The notes beneath the pieces are model-generated. The model was not told the DNA's origin, made no database searches, and worked only from the letters and a program-made list of their open reading frames with translations. Both the position numbers and the translations under genes were made by a program. Positions 35,273 to 43,969 of a stretch of 64,000 nt of DNA are shown here, piece by piece (within the stretch, counting starts at the first letter, position 1; every line of letters begins with the position of its first letter). Source of the stretch: Clostridia bacterium (lineage in GTDB: Bacteria; Bacillota; Clostridia; Oscillospirales; Acutalibacteraceae); contig JAFQRY010000033.1 of NCBI GenBank assembly GCA_017409845.1, positions 1-64,000 of the forward strand. Reading direction: 5' to 3'.

Positions 35273-36823
35273 TTATTCAGCTTCGATTTCTCCGTTATAG
35301 AAAAATTCGGTTTCTTTTGCGTTGACTGTCTTTGTTACGGCACTGACAGCAAAGCAGAGTGCAAGAGAGGCAACCATTGCGATACATGCAAAAACGGGGC
35401 CCTTGCCTGCAAGCATGATAACGGTTTCGTTTGCTGTAAAGCTTGTAAGAATCTTTGCTGCTGCAGGAATAACAGCAATAAAGAAGCCGCCGAGAATACC
35501 TGCCCACGCACCCTTTGTGTTGATTCCCTTCCAATAAAGAGCAACAACATAAGGTGCAAGGAAGGAGCCCGAAATAATACCCCACGAATAGCTCATCATA
35601 TCAAGAATGGCCGTATCCGTGTTTGCTATTATGTAGGAACATATTACAAATATAACACAAAGTGCCTTTATTGTAAATGAGGATTTTTTATCAGAAAGGT
35701 CATTTTTGAAATGTTTTATAAAGTCGATTGTCAGAGTTGAGCTTGCGGTGAGAGTAACGGAGCAAAGAGTTGATACAGATGCTGCAATAAGAAGCACAAG
35801 GACAACACCGAGAAGAACCGAAGGAAGCTCTGACCGGGCAAGCATATTGGGAACTATATAGTCCTGAGCGATGTAGCCTTCCGCTGCAGGATCGTTGAGC
35901 TGAGCAAATGAGAAATATCTGTAGCAGAGAGAGCCGATGAAATATCCGCCGCCGGCAACAAGAAATGCAAAGAAGGTTGAAATAGCAATTCCTTTCTTTG
36001 CCTGCTTATCATCCTTGATTCCGAAATATTTCTGAACCATCTGAGGAAGTCCCCATGTGCCGAAGCTTGTCATAAGAACGGTTGCCCAGAGTGAAATCCA
36101 CTGAGAAGCATTGAGCTTGGGAAGACCGTTTGTTGCCGAGGGCTGAACACCGCCGAGCTTTGCATATTCCACAAGTCCTTCAAAACCGCCTACAGCCTTG
36201 CAGCGTACAACACATACAATAAGAAGAGCAACGCCGAACATCATTACGATACCCTGCATAAAATCCGCTCTTGCCTGAACAAGATATCCTCCGAAAACAA
36301 GGAGAAGAGCTGCCACAACGGCAATTATAATCATGCAGACATCAACATTTATTCCGAGAAGAACCTCCGCAACAGAAGCGAGTCCTTTGTAAACGGATGC
36401 CGAGTAAGGAATAAGGAAAATGAAAATTACCAGACATGCAAAAAGCTTCATCGCAGGACTTGTGTAACGTGCATCAAGAAACTGAGGCATCGTTTTAAGC
36501 TTAAGTCTTGCAGAAGCATCTCTCGTTCTTCTCGCAAGAACCTTCCATGCAAGCCACGAACCGAAAACGGCATTTCCGATACCTGCAAGGATACCCCACA
36601 TGGCATAGCCTTTACCCGTGCCGCCTGCATAGCCGACAAACATAACAGCGGAGAAATATGCTGTTCCGTAAGACAATGCAGAAAGCCATGCACCCGCATT
36701 TCTTCCGCCAACGGTAAGGTCGGCAATACTTTTTGCTTTTTTACCCTGTGTTATTCCGATAACCGCCATAAGCACGATATAAATCGCAATCGTTGCCCAG
36801 ATTGCAAGCTTATCCAACTTCAC
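35273..36823 (-). CDS. Sodium:solute symporter
   Basis: A 516-residue SSS-family (PutP/PanF-like) transporter with about 13 membrane helices. Visible are IYIVLMAVIGI at the N terminus, GRNAGAWLSALSYGTAYFSAVMFVG, a long AILVVLVLLIAASVSTLCS-type helix, and SYSWGIISGSFLAPYVVALYWKG. It couples Na+ entry to uptake of a solute, perhaps a carboxylic or amino acid given the downstream acyl-CoA synthetase. The start is GTG 36823 with AAAGGG five to six bases upstream. It has a good promoter. Confidence 0.92.
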   Translation of the reverse strand: MKLDKLAIWATIAIYIVLMAVIGITQGKKAKSIADLTVGGRNAGAWLSALSYGTAYFSAVMFVGYAGGTGKGYAMWGILAGIGNAVFGSWLAWKVLARRTRDASARLKLKTMPQFLDARYTSPAMKLFACLVIFIFLIPYSASVYKGLASVAEVLLGINVDVCMIIIAVVAALLLVFGGYLVQARADFMQGIVMMFGVALLIVCVVRCKAVGGFEGLVEYAKLGGVQPSATNGLPKLNASQWISLWATVLMTSFGTWGLPQMVQKYFGIKDDKQAKKGIAISTFFAFLVAGGGYFIGSLCYRYFSFAQLNDPAAEGYIAQDYIVPNMLARSELPSVLLGVVLVLLIAASVSTLCSVTLTASSTLTIDFIKHFKNDLSDKKSSFTIKALCVIFVICSYIIANTDTAILDMMSYSWGIISGSFLAPYVVALYWKGINTKGAWAGILGGFFIAVIPAAAKILTSFTANETVIMLAGKGPVFACIAMVASLALCFAVSAVTKTVNAKETEFFYNGEIEAE

Positions 36824-36879
36824 TTCATCCCTTTCAAATTTTAAAGCTTTAAAGCTTTTATGCGTTAAAGTGTAACGAT

Positions 36880-36908
36880 ATATTACATCATGTTTTGCGA
36901 TTTGTCAA
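36880..36908 (-). promoter_or_regulatory. Promoter of the symporter / aryl-acid operon
   Basis: Perfect TTGACA (36903-36908), 17-bp spacer, TAATAT (36880-36885). Confidence 0.8.
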
Positions 36909-36958
36909 TAGCATCAGAAAAATTTTTCAAATTTATTTTACTGTTATTCCGATAAAGA

Positions 36959-36995
36959 AAAACGGACCGTCTCCCGAATGGAGCAGATCCGTTTT
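36959..36995. terminator. Terminator after the dikinase gene
   Basis: AAAACGGA/TCCGTTTT outer stem with an inner CTCC/GGAG and T-runs on both strands. Confidence 0.8.
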
Positions 36996-37002
36996 TTTGT
37001 TA

Positions 37003-39372
37003 TTAAACCGATTCTTTTCTTCTTATTATTTTCACAACTCCCGTTGCACCGTCGAGCCTTACTGTATCACCGCTCTTAACGGTTGACATAAGATTATCTA
37101 TACCGACTACCGCAGGAATTCCAAGCTCTCTGGAGATAATTGCGGTATGCGAAAGCAGCGAGCCTTTTTCACTCACAACACCTTTTGCTTCGGCAAGAAG
37201 GAAAACCCAACCCGGGTCCGTCATCTTTGTTATCAGGATTTTATCTCTGACATTACTTGCCTTTTTGACATCGGTCACAACATAGGCTTCACCCTCAACA
37301 ACTCCGTTTGAGCAGGGCACGCCGAGCATTTCATCCTTTCCGCAATGTGAAGCCGCCATGTTGATGTTACGGTGATTTTTGTCAAACGCTTTTTCACTGA
37401 AAACTATTCTTGAATATGCAGGAAGCAAGGCAAACATTTCATATTTCTTTTTTCGCAAATAAACGGTTTCTTTCATATCGCACGGTTCATCCGCAAGCGA
37501 ACGCACTTCATCGAGAGTAAGGTAGAAAACATCTCTTGTTTCCTCAATATACCCTTTTCCGGAATATATTTTTCCGAGTCTGAGCACGGCTTCCCTGACC
37601 ATGCCGAAAATCCTGCTTCTGTTGAGACGCTGAATTTCTCTGTTGCTGATACCGAGCATGCAGTTTTTGCTGAGGAATTTTGTTAACGGGTCGTGCTTCA
37701 AATCAAATGCGTTTTCATGCCCCTGACCGTTAAGAAGCGGCAAAAGCTTTTCTTTATCACGGGCAAATTCGTTTATTTTTCCGTCAAAAAGATCAGGATT
37801 TGTTCTGAAGGTTTCTGTTTCAAGCTTAAGCTCCTCAAGGCATCTGTCGCCGTAAACATCAATATATTCCCCTGCTCTTTTCCTGTATTCATCATCTGTC
37901 ATGTGTTCTTTGTCAAGAGCAATACGGATCATTTCTCTGACGGGCTTCATGCTTTCGATATTAGAAATTCCCGAGATATAGGAATTGGCGATTTCCTCGT
38001 GGTTTTTATATTTTTTCTTCAGACGTGCTTTTATCAGTCCCGTAAAAATAAATGCATATGTATCATTAAGAAGCGTTATCCCCCAGCATGACAGAAGCTT
38101 TTCCTGAATTTTGTCAAAAAGCTCAAGTATCTCTTTTGCGGTCATTTCTTCTTCAAATCTGCGGTAAACATAATTCTTTATCTCAACAAAACTCTCGTTA
38201 AGCTTTTTCATATTTTTCGGCGTGTTGATAAGCTCATAAACCGTATTGAAATATACCGATGCCTTGACAAAAGGATTGATACCCGTTTCCTTTTCGTCGT
38301 ATTCCTTATACTTCACTCCGACAAGCTCCTGCCAGATTGCAATAATCTTTTTACTGAACGGCAAAAATTTGATTGCGGAATACCAGCTGTTGAGATTATA
38401 ATATATTCTTCCGTTGGCAACACCGACCGTATTTTCAAGAATATGATATTGCTTTCTGAGTTCTTTTTCGTTTTTCAGAAGTCTTCTTCCCGCATCCTTG
38501 AATACCCCCGCAAAAACCATTTCAACAAAAGAAGCGGTCAGCGGTGTGCTGAGCCCCGGATAGCTTTCAACGATATTGCTGTTATCAAACAAAACCGGAT
38601 TATTATCAGAAAGAGTTGTGATTGGTCTTGCCTGGAGAATATAAAGCTTTCCGTTTTCAACAGCAAATTCTATATCTGCATATTTGCAGATGCAGCCGCT
38701 GATTTTCTTTGATGTTTCAATGATTTCACGAACTTCGCCGTCGCTCAGCAGGTTTTCCTTACCGTCAAAATAATAGATATCATCAGTCAACGAATAATAA
38801 TATGATGTTGTATCTATCCTGTCCGAAACAACATTTTCTCCGAGACCTCTGCCTGCAACAATTACCGTTTCATTCAGTATCCCCTGAGGATTTGCCGTGA
38901 AAACAATACCCGAAACATCGGAATTGACCATTTTCTGAACGATAACATTCATTTTCAGCATTCCGATATCAAGCCCCGCCTGCTCCATATAAATCAGAAC
39001 ATTCTCATTATAAAGTGAGCAGACACACTGTGCAATTTTATCGGCAATGTCTTTTCGTTCAACATTCAGAAACGTGTCAAACTGACCCGCAAAGCTGTTT
39101 TCTGCCGAATCCTCAACACTCGATGACGAACGGACAGAAAACAACTCCCCTTCAAGATTAACCGCACCGCTTGTGATAACGGAAAGTCTTGCCGCCTCTC
39201 TGAGAATCCTGCTTTTTTCCGCAACAGTCTTTCCCTGTGCATTTATCAATGCCGATTTGATTATTTCTTTTGACGGAACAAGCTCATCAAACGAAAACAC
39301 CTCAAATTCAGGCACAGGCAGTCCTGCGTTTTTCATAATCTTCAGATTTTCGATTTTGCTTCCCAATGACAT
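37003..39372 (-). CDS. Rifampicin-phosphotransferase-like dikinase
   Basis: A 789-residue PEP-synthase-related enzyme. An N-terminal ATP-grasp part (RSSSSVEDSAENSFAGQ near 80-95; VIVQKMV; ILQARPITT near 250) is followed by a variable alpha-helical middle (about 265-690) and a C-terminal phosphohistidine swivel domain (KGSLLSHTAIISRELGIPAVVG, about 740-760). The PEP/pyruvate TIM barrel of true PEP synthases is absent. This is the layout of rifampicin phosphotransferase Rph, with the variable domain holding the substrate. The first 15-20 residues of Rph with GGKGANL are reduced to LGSKIENL. The substrate is unknown and could be an antibiotic or an endogenous alcohol. Confidence 0.85.
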   Translation of the reverse strand: MSLGSKIENLKIMKNAGLPVPEFEVFSFDELVPSKEIIKSALINAQGKTVAEKSRILREAARLSVITSGAVNLEGELFSVRSSSSVEDSAENSFAGQFDTFLNVERKDIADKIAQCVCSLYNENVLIYMEQAGLDIGMLKMNVIVQKMVNSDVSGIVFTANPQGILNETVIVAGRGLGENVVSDRIDTTSYYYSLTDDIYYFDGKENLLSDGEVREIIETSKKISGCICKYADIEFAVENGKLYILQARPITTLSDNNPVLFDNSNIVESYPGLSTPLTASFVEMVFAGVFKDAGRRLLKNEKELRKQYHILENTVGVANGRIYYNLNSWYSAIKFLPFSKKIIAIWQELVGVKYKEYDEKETGINPFVKASVYFNTVYELINTPKNMKKLNESFVEIKNYVYRRFEEEMTAKEILELFDKIQEKLLSCWGITLLNDTYAFIFTGLIKARLKKKYKNHEEIANSYISGISNIESMKPVREMIRIALDKEHMTDDEYRKRAGEYIDVYGDRCLEELKLETETFRTNPDLFDGKINEFARDKEKLLPLLNGQGHENAFDLKHDPLTKFLSKNCMLGISNREIQRLNRSRIFGMVREAVLRLGKIYSGKGYIEETRDVFYLTLDEVRSLADEPCDMKETVYLRKKKYEMFALLPAYSRIVFSEKAFDKNHRNINMAASHCGKDEMLGVPCSNGVVEGEAYVVTDVKKASNVRDKILITKMTDPGWVFLLAEAKGVVSEKGSLLSHTAIISRELGIPAVVGIDNLMSTVKSGDTVRLDGATGVVKIIRRKESV

Positions 39373-39423
39373 ATCTTTCGTCTCCTTTTCATGTGTTTTT
39401 TTACCCCGTTTAATTACGGTTTA

Positions 39424-39452
39424 ATTATAGCCTTGCGATTATTAAGATACAA
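39424..39452 (-). promoter_or_regulatory. Promoter of the dikinase gene
   Basis: Perfect TATAAT (39424-39429) with TTGTAT (39447-39452) at 17 bp. The weak -35 and the phased repeats just upstream suggest activator control. A TTGACA at 39456-39461 has no matching -10. Confidence 0.55.
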
Positions 39453-39462
39453 TCTGTCAACA

Positions 39463-39520
39463 CATTAAAAAGACATTAAGAAACATTAAGAAAAAACAAC
39501 AATTATTAAGAACAGATTAA
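39463..39520 (-). promoter_or_regulatory. Helically phased direct repeats upstream of the dikinase promoter
   Basis: Units of (C/T/G)ATTAAGA, or TCTTAAT on the - strand, start at 39463, 39474, 39484, 39504 and 39515. The spacings are 11, 10, 20 and 11 bp, so all face the same side of the helix. This resembles OmpR/PhoB-type response regulator arrays. Confidence 0.5.
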
Positions 39521-39523
39521 GAA

Positions 39524-39552
39524 CAAGAACGCCCCGTACCGGAGCGTTCTTG
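39524..39552 (-). terminator. Hairpin terminator after exported protein 2
   Basis: CAAGAACGC/GCGTTCTTG perfect 9-bp arms; the - strand tail is only moderately T-rich. Confidence 0.55.
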
Positions 39553-39564
39553 TTTGGATATTTA

Positions 39565-40803
39565 TCAGAAGTAATATTCAAGGAACTCTACAAAATTGCA
39601 GAAAATCTGAAAAACGGCATTTGTGCAGGCTCCGAAAATACCGGAAAGATATTCGAGTCTGTCGCCGACGGGCAATCCGTTTTCGGGACTCAGAGCCCTT
39701 CTGAGTCTGTAAACGATATCATTAAAAGCTCCCTCTACTCTGAAATCATTGTTATCATTGAGCTCGCCGAGGTTATCGCAGATATCTGCATCCTCTGTTT
39801 TTATTTCATGTCTCACATACTCTTCATCGGCAAAATACGCAGTAACATATATTTTATCCTCTTCACCGTAGTCATAACAGACATATGCATAATAGCTTTT
39901 TCCGTTGGGTGCATCAACCTCAAAGCTGAAATACTCATCGCCGTAGGTGTTCTCATAGGTTTTGCTGCTTCCGTCGGTAAACGTAACCTTCACTCCTGCA
40001 GGAACAGCTTCGGGCTCAAAGCTTTCGGTATAATAATTATATGCTGTGGTGCACTCTTCAAGATTGGTTATTTCCATGCTTTTTACGATATCGGTCGCCT
40101 TGCAGATACCAAGCTGCACGGGTTCTTTATAATCGAGATAGGTAATGAAGGTTTCTCCCGTTTCGGGATCGGTTTCAATTTCAACCCTGATATAGTCAAA
40201 CTCCATTTCAGTTTCGGAAAACTTAATGCATAAATCCTTTGCCTCAGCAACGGTAATTTTCTCTTCTTCATCCTGAGTATAATAAAAATTATAACCTTCG
40301 ATAAGTCCCGTGAAAGAATTTTCCGCATAGGTGATATCGGTAATTGCTTCACCGAGATATTCGATATTGAAGGGAACCGTCATTTCACCCTCGTCTTCAT
40401 AAAAGTAATAGCCCGTGCATCCGATTATATTTTCTCCTGCAGAAAGATGAAAAATTGTTTTTCCCGTGTATTCACTTTCTGCTGAACCGTATGCAATGCC
40501 GTCAACATAAGCTGTGGGAATCTTGCAGTCAAGCCATGTGTCAACGGTATAATATCCGCTCTTTCCGGCATCAAAAACATAATAGGTGCGATATGAATCA
40601 TAAGCAGAAACAACTATTGAATTTTCGCCTTCTTTGAGTTCTCCTGCATATTCATAATTGTAATAATAATACATGCCGCTTCCGTAATCATAATAATTCC
40701 ATTTAAGATCGCCGTGATTTTCTGCGGCTATCGCCGTAACCGAGCCAAAGCAGAGAATTGCTGCAAGAATGACTGCGGTAATTATTTTAAATGTGTTTTT
40801 CAT
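39565..40803 (-). CDS. Exported Tyr/acidic-rich protein (paralogue of 40837)
   Basis: A 412-residue secreted protein of no family I recognise. The signal peptide ends near ATAIAAEN (about residue 27). The mature part is rich in Tyr, Glu and Asp and predicted mostly beta: a sandwich with AGYYTVDT-like and SAGENIIG segments, then GVKVTFTDGSSKTYEN repeats. It ends in a more helical tail with FNDIVYRLRRAL. It shares layout and motifs (YAGELKEGENSI, EYLGEAITDI, EGYNF) with the upstream protein, so the two are diverged tandem duplicates. ATG follows AAAGGGGG. Confidence 0.85.
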   Translation of the reverse strand: MKNTFKIITAVILAAILCFGSVTAIAAENHGDLKWNYYDYGSGMYYYYNYEYAGELKEGENSIVVSAYDSYRTYYVFDAGKSGYYTVDTWLDCKIPTAYVDGIAYGSAESEYTGKTIFHLSAGENIIGCTGYYFYEDEGEMTVPFNIEYLGEAITDITYAENSFTGLIEGYNFYYTQDEEEKITVAEAKDLCIKFSETEMEFDYIRVEIETDPETGETFITYLDYKEPVQLGICKATDIVKSMEITNLEECTTAYNYYTESFEPEAVPAGVKVTFTDGSSKTYENTYGDEYFSFEVDAPNGKSYYAYVCYDYGEEDKIYVTAYFADEEYVRHEIKTEDADICDNLGELNDNNDFRVEGAFNDIVYRLRRALSPENGLPVGDRLEYLSGIFGACTNAVFQIFCNFVEFLEYYF

Positions 40804-40836
40804 TTTGATATCCCCCTTTTATTTGTTCATGTTAAA

Positions 40837-42081
40837 TTAATAGGTTATAAATGAACTCGCAAGGCAAGCGGTAAATTCGGAAACAAGCTCGGCAAGAATG
40901 TAAGGAATATTATTATTGATGTAGGAAACCCACACGCCGACTGCTCTGAGCTTATCCGCATTTGAATCTGCCATTTCTATCCTTTCATAGTACATTTCCG
41001 CATACCATGAAAAATTTCTGATGATATATGAGCATTCCTCTGCCATATGACTGAAGTTTTCGGAAATATCTGCCTTTCTGATTTCGCAGGGATATTCCGC
41101 AAATTTGCTGTAGCCTATCATCAATTCAACCGTAACACCGTTTTTGGTTTCGTTATAGTTGCGTGAAATATACATTTCTCTGTTCATTCCGGGCACTTTG
41201 AAATATTCTTCGCTTCCCGTCTGAATTGTTTCTCCGTTTGAGAAGGTCACATTATAAGTAACATTGCAGCCGAGATAAAACTGATCTCCGTTGTAATATT
41301 CAATGCCATAGAACTTTTCGGGGTCAACAGCCTCAATTTTTGTGATGTAGGTCTCGGGAGAGCTGACTCTGATATTCTTTTCAAACGACCTGTCGGCAAA
41401 GTGAACATTAACCGCATATTCGCCTTCGGTCACTTCCGTTTCAGAGCTGAAATAAAGACCCATGCTTCCGCTGTCTTCCATTCTGACCGATTTACCCGAA
41501 TCAAAAGTAAAACTGAAATCATCCGCGTAGAAATAATATGAATAACCGGGTGCCTCATATCTGTCCGGACTAAAATCATATCCCTGAATCATGGGGTAGT
41601 CAATACCCATTGAAAAATCAACATCGGTTATTTCCGCACCGAGGTATTCAGCGGTCACCTTCATCGCTTCCGAATTGTCGTTTGTTCTGATTCTGAAAAG
41701 CACTTCGCCTGCTTCCAGCTTAAAAAACAGGGTCATTCCTTCAGGCTTATAGATGTAAAACATATAGCTGTCATCATTATAATATGTGCCGTCACTCTGC
41801 TTCTCAAGACTTCTGAGCCAGTTCGAGGAATACCACTCGTCGTTTACGCTCATAAAAGTGTAATAGCCGTCTTTTTCCGCTGTGAATTCCACATAAGAAT
41901 AATCGGCATCGGGTAGAGTGATCCGGTTTTCACCCTCGGTAAGCTTGCCTGCATATTCAAGAACATTGCCCGTTGAATAAATAATGCTTTCTTTTTCTTC
42001 TGCGGCAAATGTACTGAGCCCTCCCGTTAACATTACAATTGCAAGAACTGCCGCAAGAATTTTTCTGAATGTTTTTTTCAT
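40837..42081 (-). CDS. Exported Tyr/acidic-rich protein (paralogue of 39565)
   Basis: A 414-residue secreted protein with a clear signal peptide (KKTFRKILAAVLAIVML...STFAAEEK, cleavage about residue 27). Conserved points with its neighbour are YAGKLTEGENRITL, KDGYYTFMS, LEAGEVLF, AEYLGAEITDV, IQGYDF and VTYNVTFSNGETI. It is probably a cell-surface or secreted beta-sandwich protein, with function unknown. It is first in a two-gene unit, 33 bp before its paralogue. AAAGGAGG precedes the ATG. Confidence 0.85.
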   Translation of the reverse strand: MKKTFRKILAAVLAIVMLTGGLSTFAAEEKESIIYSTGNVLEYAGKLTEGENRITLPDADYSYVEFTAEKDGYYTFMSVNDEWYSSNWLRSLEKQSDGTYYNDDSYMFYIYKPEGMTLFFKLEAGEVLFRIRTNDNSEAMKVTAEYLGAEITDVDFSMGIDYPMIQGYDFSPDRYEAPGYSYYFYADDFSFTFDSGKSVRMEDSGSMGLYFSSETEVTEGEYAVNVHFADRSFEKNIRVSSPETYITKIEAVDPEKFYGIEYYNGDQFYLGCNVTYNVTFSNGETIQTGSEEYFKVPGMNREMYISRNYNETKNGVTVELMIGYSKFAEYPCEIRKADISENFSHMAEECSYIIRNFSWYAEMYYERIEMADSNADKLRAVGVWVSYINNNIPYILAELVSEFTACLASSFITY

Positions 42082-42201
42082 TTTGAAAACCTCCTTTTAT
42101 TTGCTTTCAACTATAAGACGACTGATATTTCGGATTGGTCTAATAATTTTCCAAAAAATTTCAAAAAATTTTCAGAATTTTTCAAACAGTAGAAAAAAAC
42201 A

Positions 42202-42239
42202 AAAATACGGTGCGGTTTTCAAAAACCGTACCGTATTTT
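42202..42239 (-). terminator. Terminator of gdhA
   Basis: An 18-bp stem from AAAATACGGTGCGGTTTT to its near-perfect complement, with A/T runs on both sides. Confidence 0.9.
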
Positions 42240-42260
42240 CATATACATTAATAATTATAA

Positions 42261-43604
42261 TCAGATGAGACCCTGAGCCATCATTGCATCGGCAACCTTG
42301 ATAAAGCCTGCAATGTTTGCACCTGCAACAAGATCATAGCCGAGACCGTACTGCTCTGCAGCTTTTGCGGAATTATCGTGGATATTCTTCATAATCTGCT
42401 TGAGCTTTGCATCAACCTCTTCTGCAGTCCAGCTGTATCTCATTGAGTTCTGGCTCATTTCAAGAGCTGAAACAGCAACGCCGCCTGCGTTAACTGCCTT
42501 TGAAGGAGCAACAGCCTTGCAGTTTTCCTTAAGATATGCAAGAGCATCGTTTGTTGTGGGCATGTTTGCAACTTCAATATAGTAAGGAACGCCGTTTGCA
42601 ACAAGCTTCTCAGCTTCAGCCATATTGATTTCGTTCTGAGTTGCACAAGGCATTGCAACATCAACCTTAACACCCCAGGGCTTCTCGCCTGCATGGAATT
42701 CAGCACCGAACTTATCGGCATAATCCTGAACCTTATCTCTGCCCGATGCACGCATCTCAAGCATATAAGCAATCTTTTCGGGTGTGTTGATGCCGTCTGC
42801 ATCGTAAACATATCCGTCAGGACCCGAGATTGTTACAACCTTACCGCCAAGCTCTGTAATCTTCTCAACTGCACCCCATGCAACATTGCCGAAGCCGGAG
42901 ATTGCAAAGGTCTTGCCTTTGATTTCTTCGCCGAAATGCTTGAGCATTTCAACCGCATAATATGTTGCACCGTAGCCTGTTGCTTCGGGTCTGATAAGTG
43001 AACCGCCGTAAGAAATACCCTTACCGGTAAGAACACCGTTTTCAAAAGCACCTCTGATACGCTTATACTGACCGTAAAGATAGCCGATTTCTCTGCCGCC
43101 GACACCGATATCACCTGCAGGAACGTCAACATCGGGACCGATATGTCTGTAAAGCTCAGTCATAAAAGCCTGGCAGAAACGCATGATTTCAGCATCGCTC
43201 TTGCCTCTGGGATCAAAATCAGAGCCGCCCTTTGCACCGCCGATGGGAAGACCTGTGAGGCTGTTTTTGAAGGTCTGCTCAAAAGCAAGGAACTTCATAA
43301 TTCCGATATATACAGAGGGATGGAAACGAAGACCGCCCTTATAAGGACCGATCGCTCCGTTGAACTGAACTCTGTAGCCGGTGTTAACATTAACCTTGCC
43401 GCTGTCGTCAACCCATGTAACACGGAAAGAAATCTGTCTTTCAGGTTCAACCATTCTCTCGAGAAGAGAGTATTTCTCATATTCGGGATGCTGATCAATA
43501 ACGGGTGCAAGCGATTCAAGAACCTCTGTCACAGTCTGCACAAACTCAGGTTCATTTGCGTGCTTCTTAGCAACCGCATCAATTGTTCTCTTTACATAAC
43601 TCAT
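42261..43604 (-). CDS. gdhA: NADP-type glutamate dehydrogenase
   Basis: A 447-residue hexameric glutamate dehydrogenase making glutamate from 2-oxoglutarate and ammonia. Visible are the catalytic Lys region PIGGAKGGSDFDP, GGREIGYLYGQYKR, GSLIRPEATGYG, and the Rossmann motif FAISGFGNVAWGA. The length and the GGSDFDPRGKSDAEIMRF segment fit the biosynthetic NADP enzymes. ATG 43604 follows AAAGGAG; eight upstream codons are rejected. With acn and icd it links citrate to glutamate. Confidence 0.96.
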   Translation of the reverse strand: MSYVKRTIDAVAKKHANEPEFVQTVTEVLESLAPVIDQHPEYEKYSLLERMVEPERQISFRVTWVDDSGKVNVNTGYRVQFNGAIGPYKGGLRFHPSVYIGIMKFLAFEQTFKNSLTGLPIGGAKGGSDFDPRGKSDAEIMRFCQAFMTELYRHIGPDVDVPAGDIGVGGREIGYLYGQYKRIRGAFENGVLTGKGISYGGSLIRPEATGYGATYYAVEMLKHFGEEIKGKTFAISGFGNVAWGAVEKITELGGKVVTISGPDGYVYDADGINTPEKIAYMLEMRASGRDKVQDYADKFGAEFHAGEKPWGVKVDVAMPCATQNEINMAEAEKLVANGVPYYIEVANMPTTNDALAYLKENCKAVAPSKAVNAGGVAVSALEMSQNSMRYSWTAEEVDAKLKQIMKNIHDNSAKAAEQYGLGYDLVAGANIAGFIKVADAMMAQGLI

Positions 43605-43637
43605 TGTCTGACACTCCTTTACAGTCACTTGGGACTG

Positions 43638-43666
43638 ATTATAAAATACGGAATAATCCGTTTCAT
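43638..43666 (-). promoter_or_regulatory. Promoter of gdhA
   Basis: TATAAT (43638-43643) and ATGAAA (43661-43666) with 17-bp spacing. A CGGA/TCCG dyad lies in the spacer. The rest of the 365-bp divergent region (43605-43969) shows no gene. Confidence 0.55.
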
Positions 43667-43882
43667 TAATATAATTATGTTTGTTATTCTATACCATACA
43701 GCAGCAAAATGCAACAAAAAATATTTCAACTTTCATTATTTTGTAAGAATACATAAAAAACCACCCGATAATTGCCGTGTTTTGCAACGATTGACAACAA
43801 AACTTTCATGTTTTCCTGCATTTCGACAAGCAAATCCTGCATTTTTCTTCAAAAATATCTTCATTAAATTTTATCTTTTCAC

Positions 43883-43911
43883 TTGATTTGAAATGAAGCG
43901 TGTTATATAAT
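43883..43911 (+). promoter_or_regulatory. Promoter of the DUF1846 gene
   Basis: TTGATT (43883-43888), 17-bp spacer, perfect TATAAT (43906-43911). Confidence 0.75.
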
Positions 43912-43969
43912 AATGTTTAGTTATGTAAAACTCCGTCCGTTTGCGGCGGAACGAAAGGGTGTTTTGGAA

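Noticed and set aside
37003-39372. Phosphoenolpyruvate synthase (ppsA)
   Set aside because: The C-terminal PEP/pyruvate-binding barrel is absent and the protein ends with the swivel domain, as in Rph-type enzymes.
39456-39461. TTGACA upstream of the dikinase gene as its -35
   Set aside because: No -10 hexamer lies 16-18 bp downstream; the perfect TATAAT at 39424-39429 is 26 bp away and pairs better with TTGTAT.
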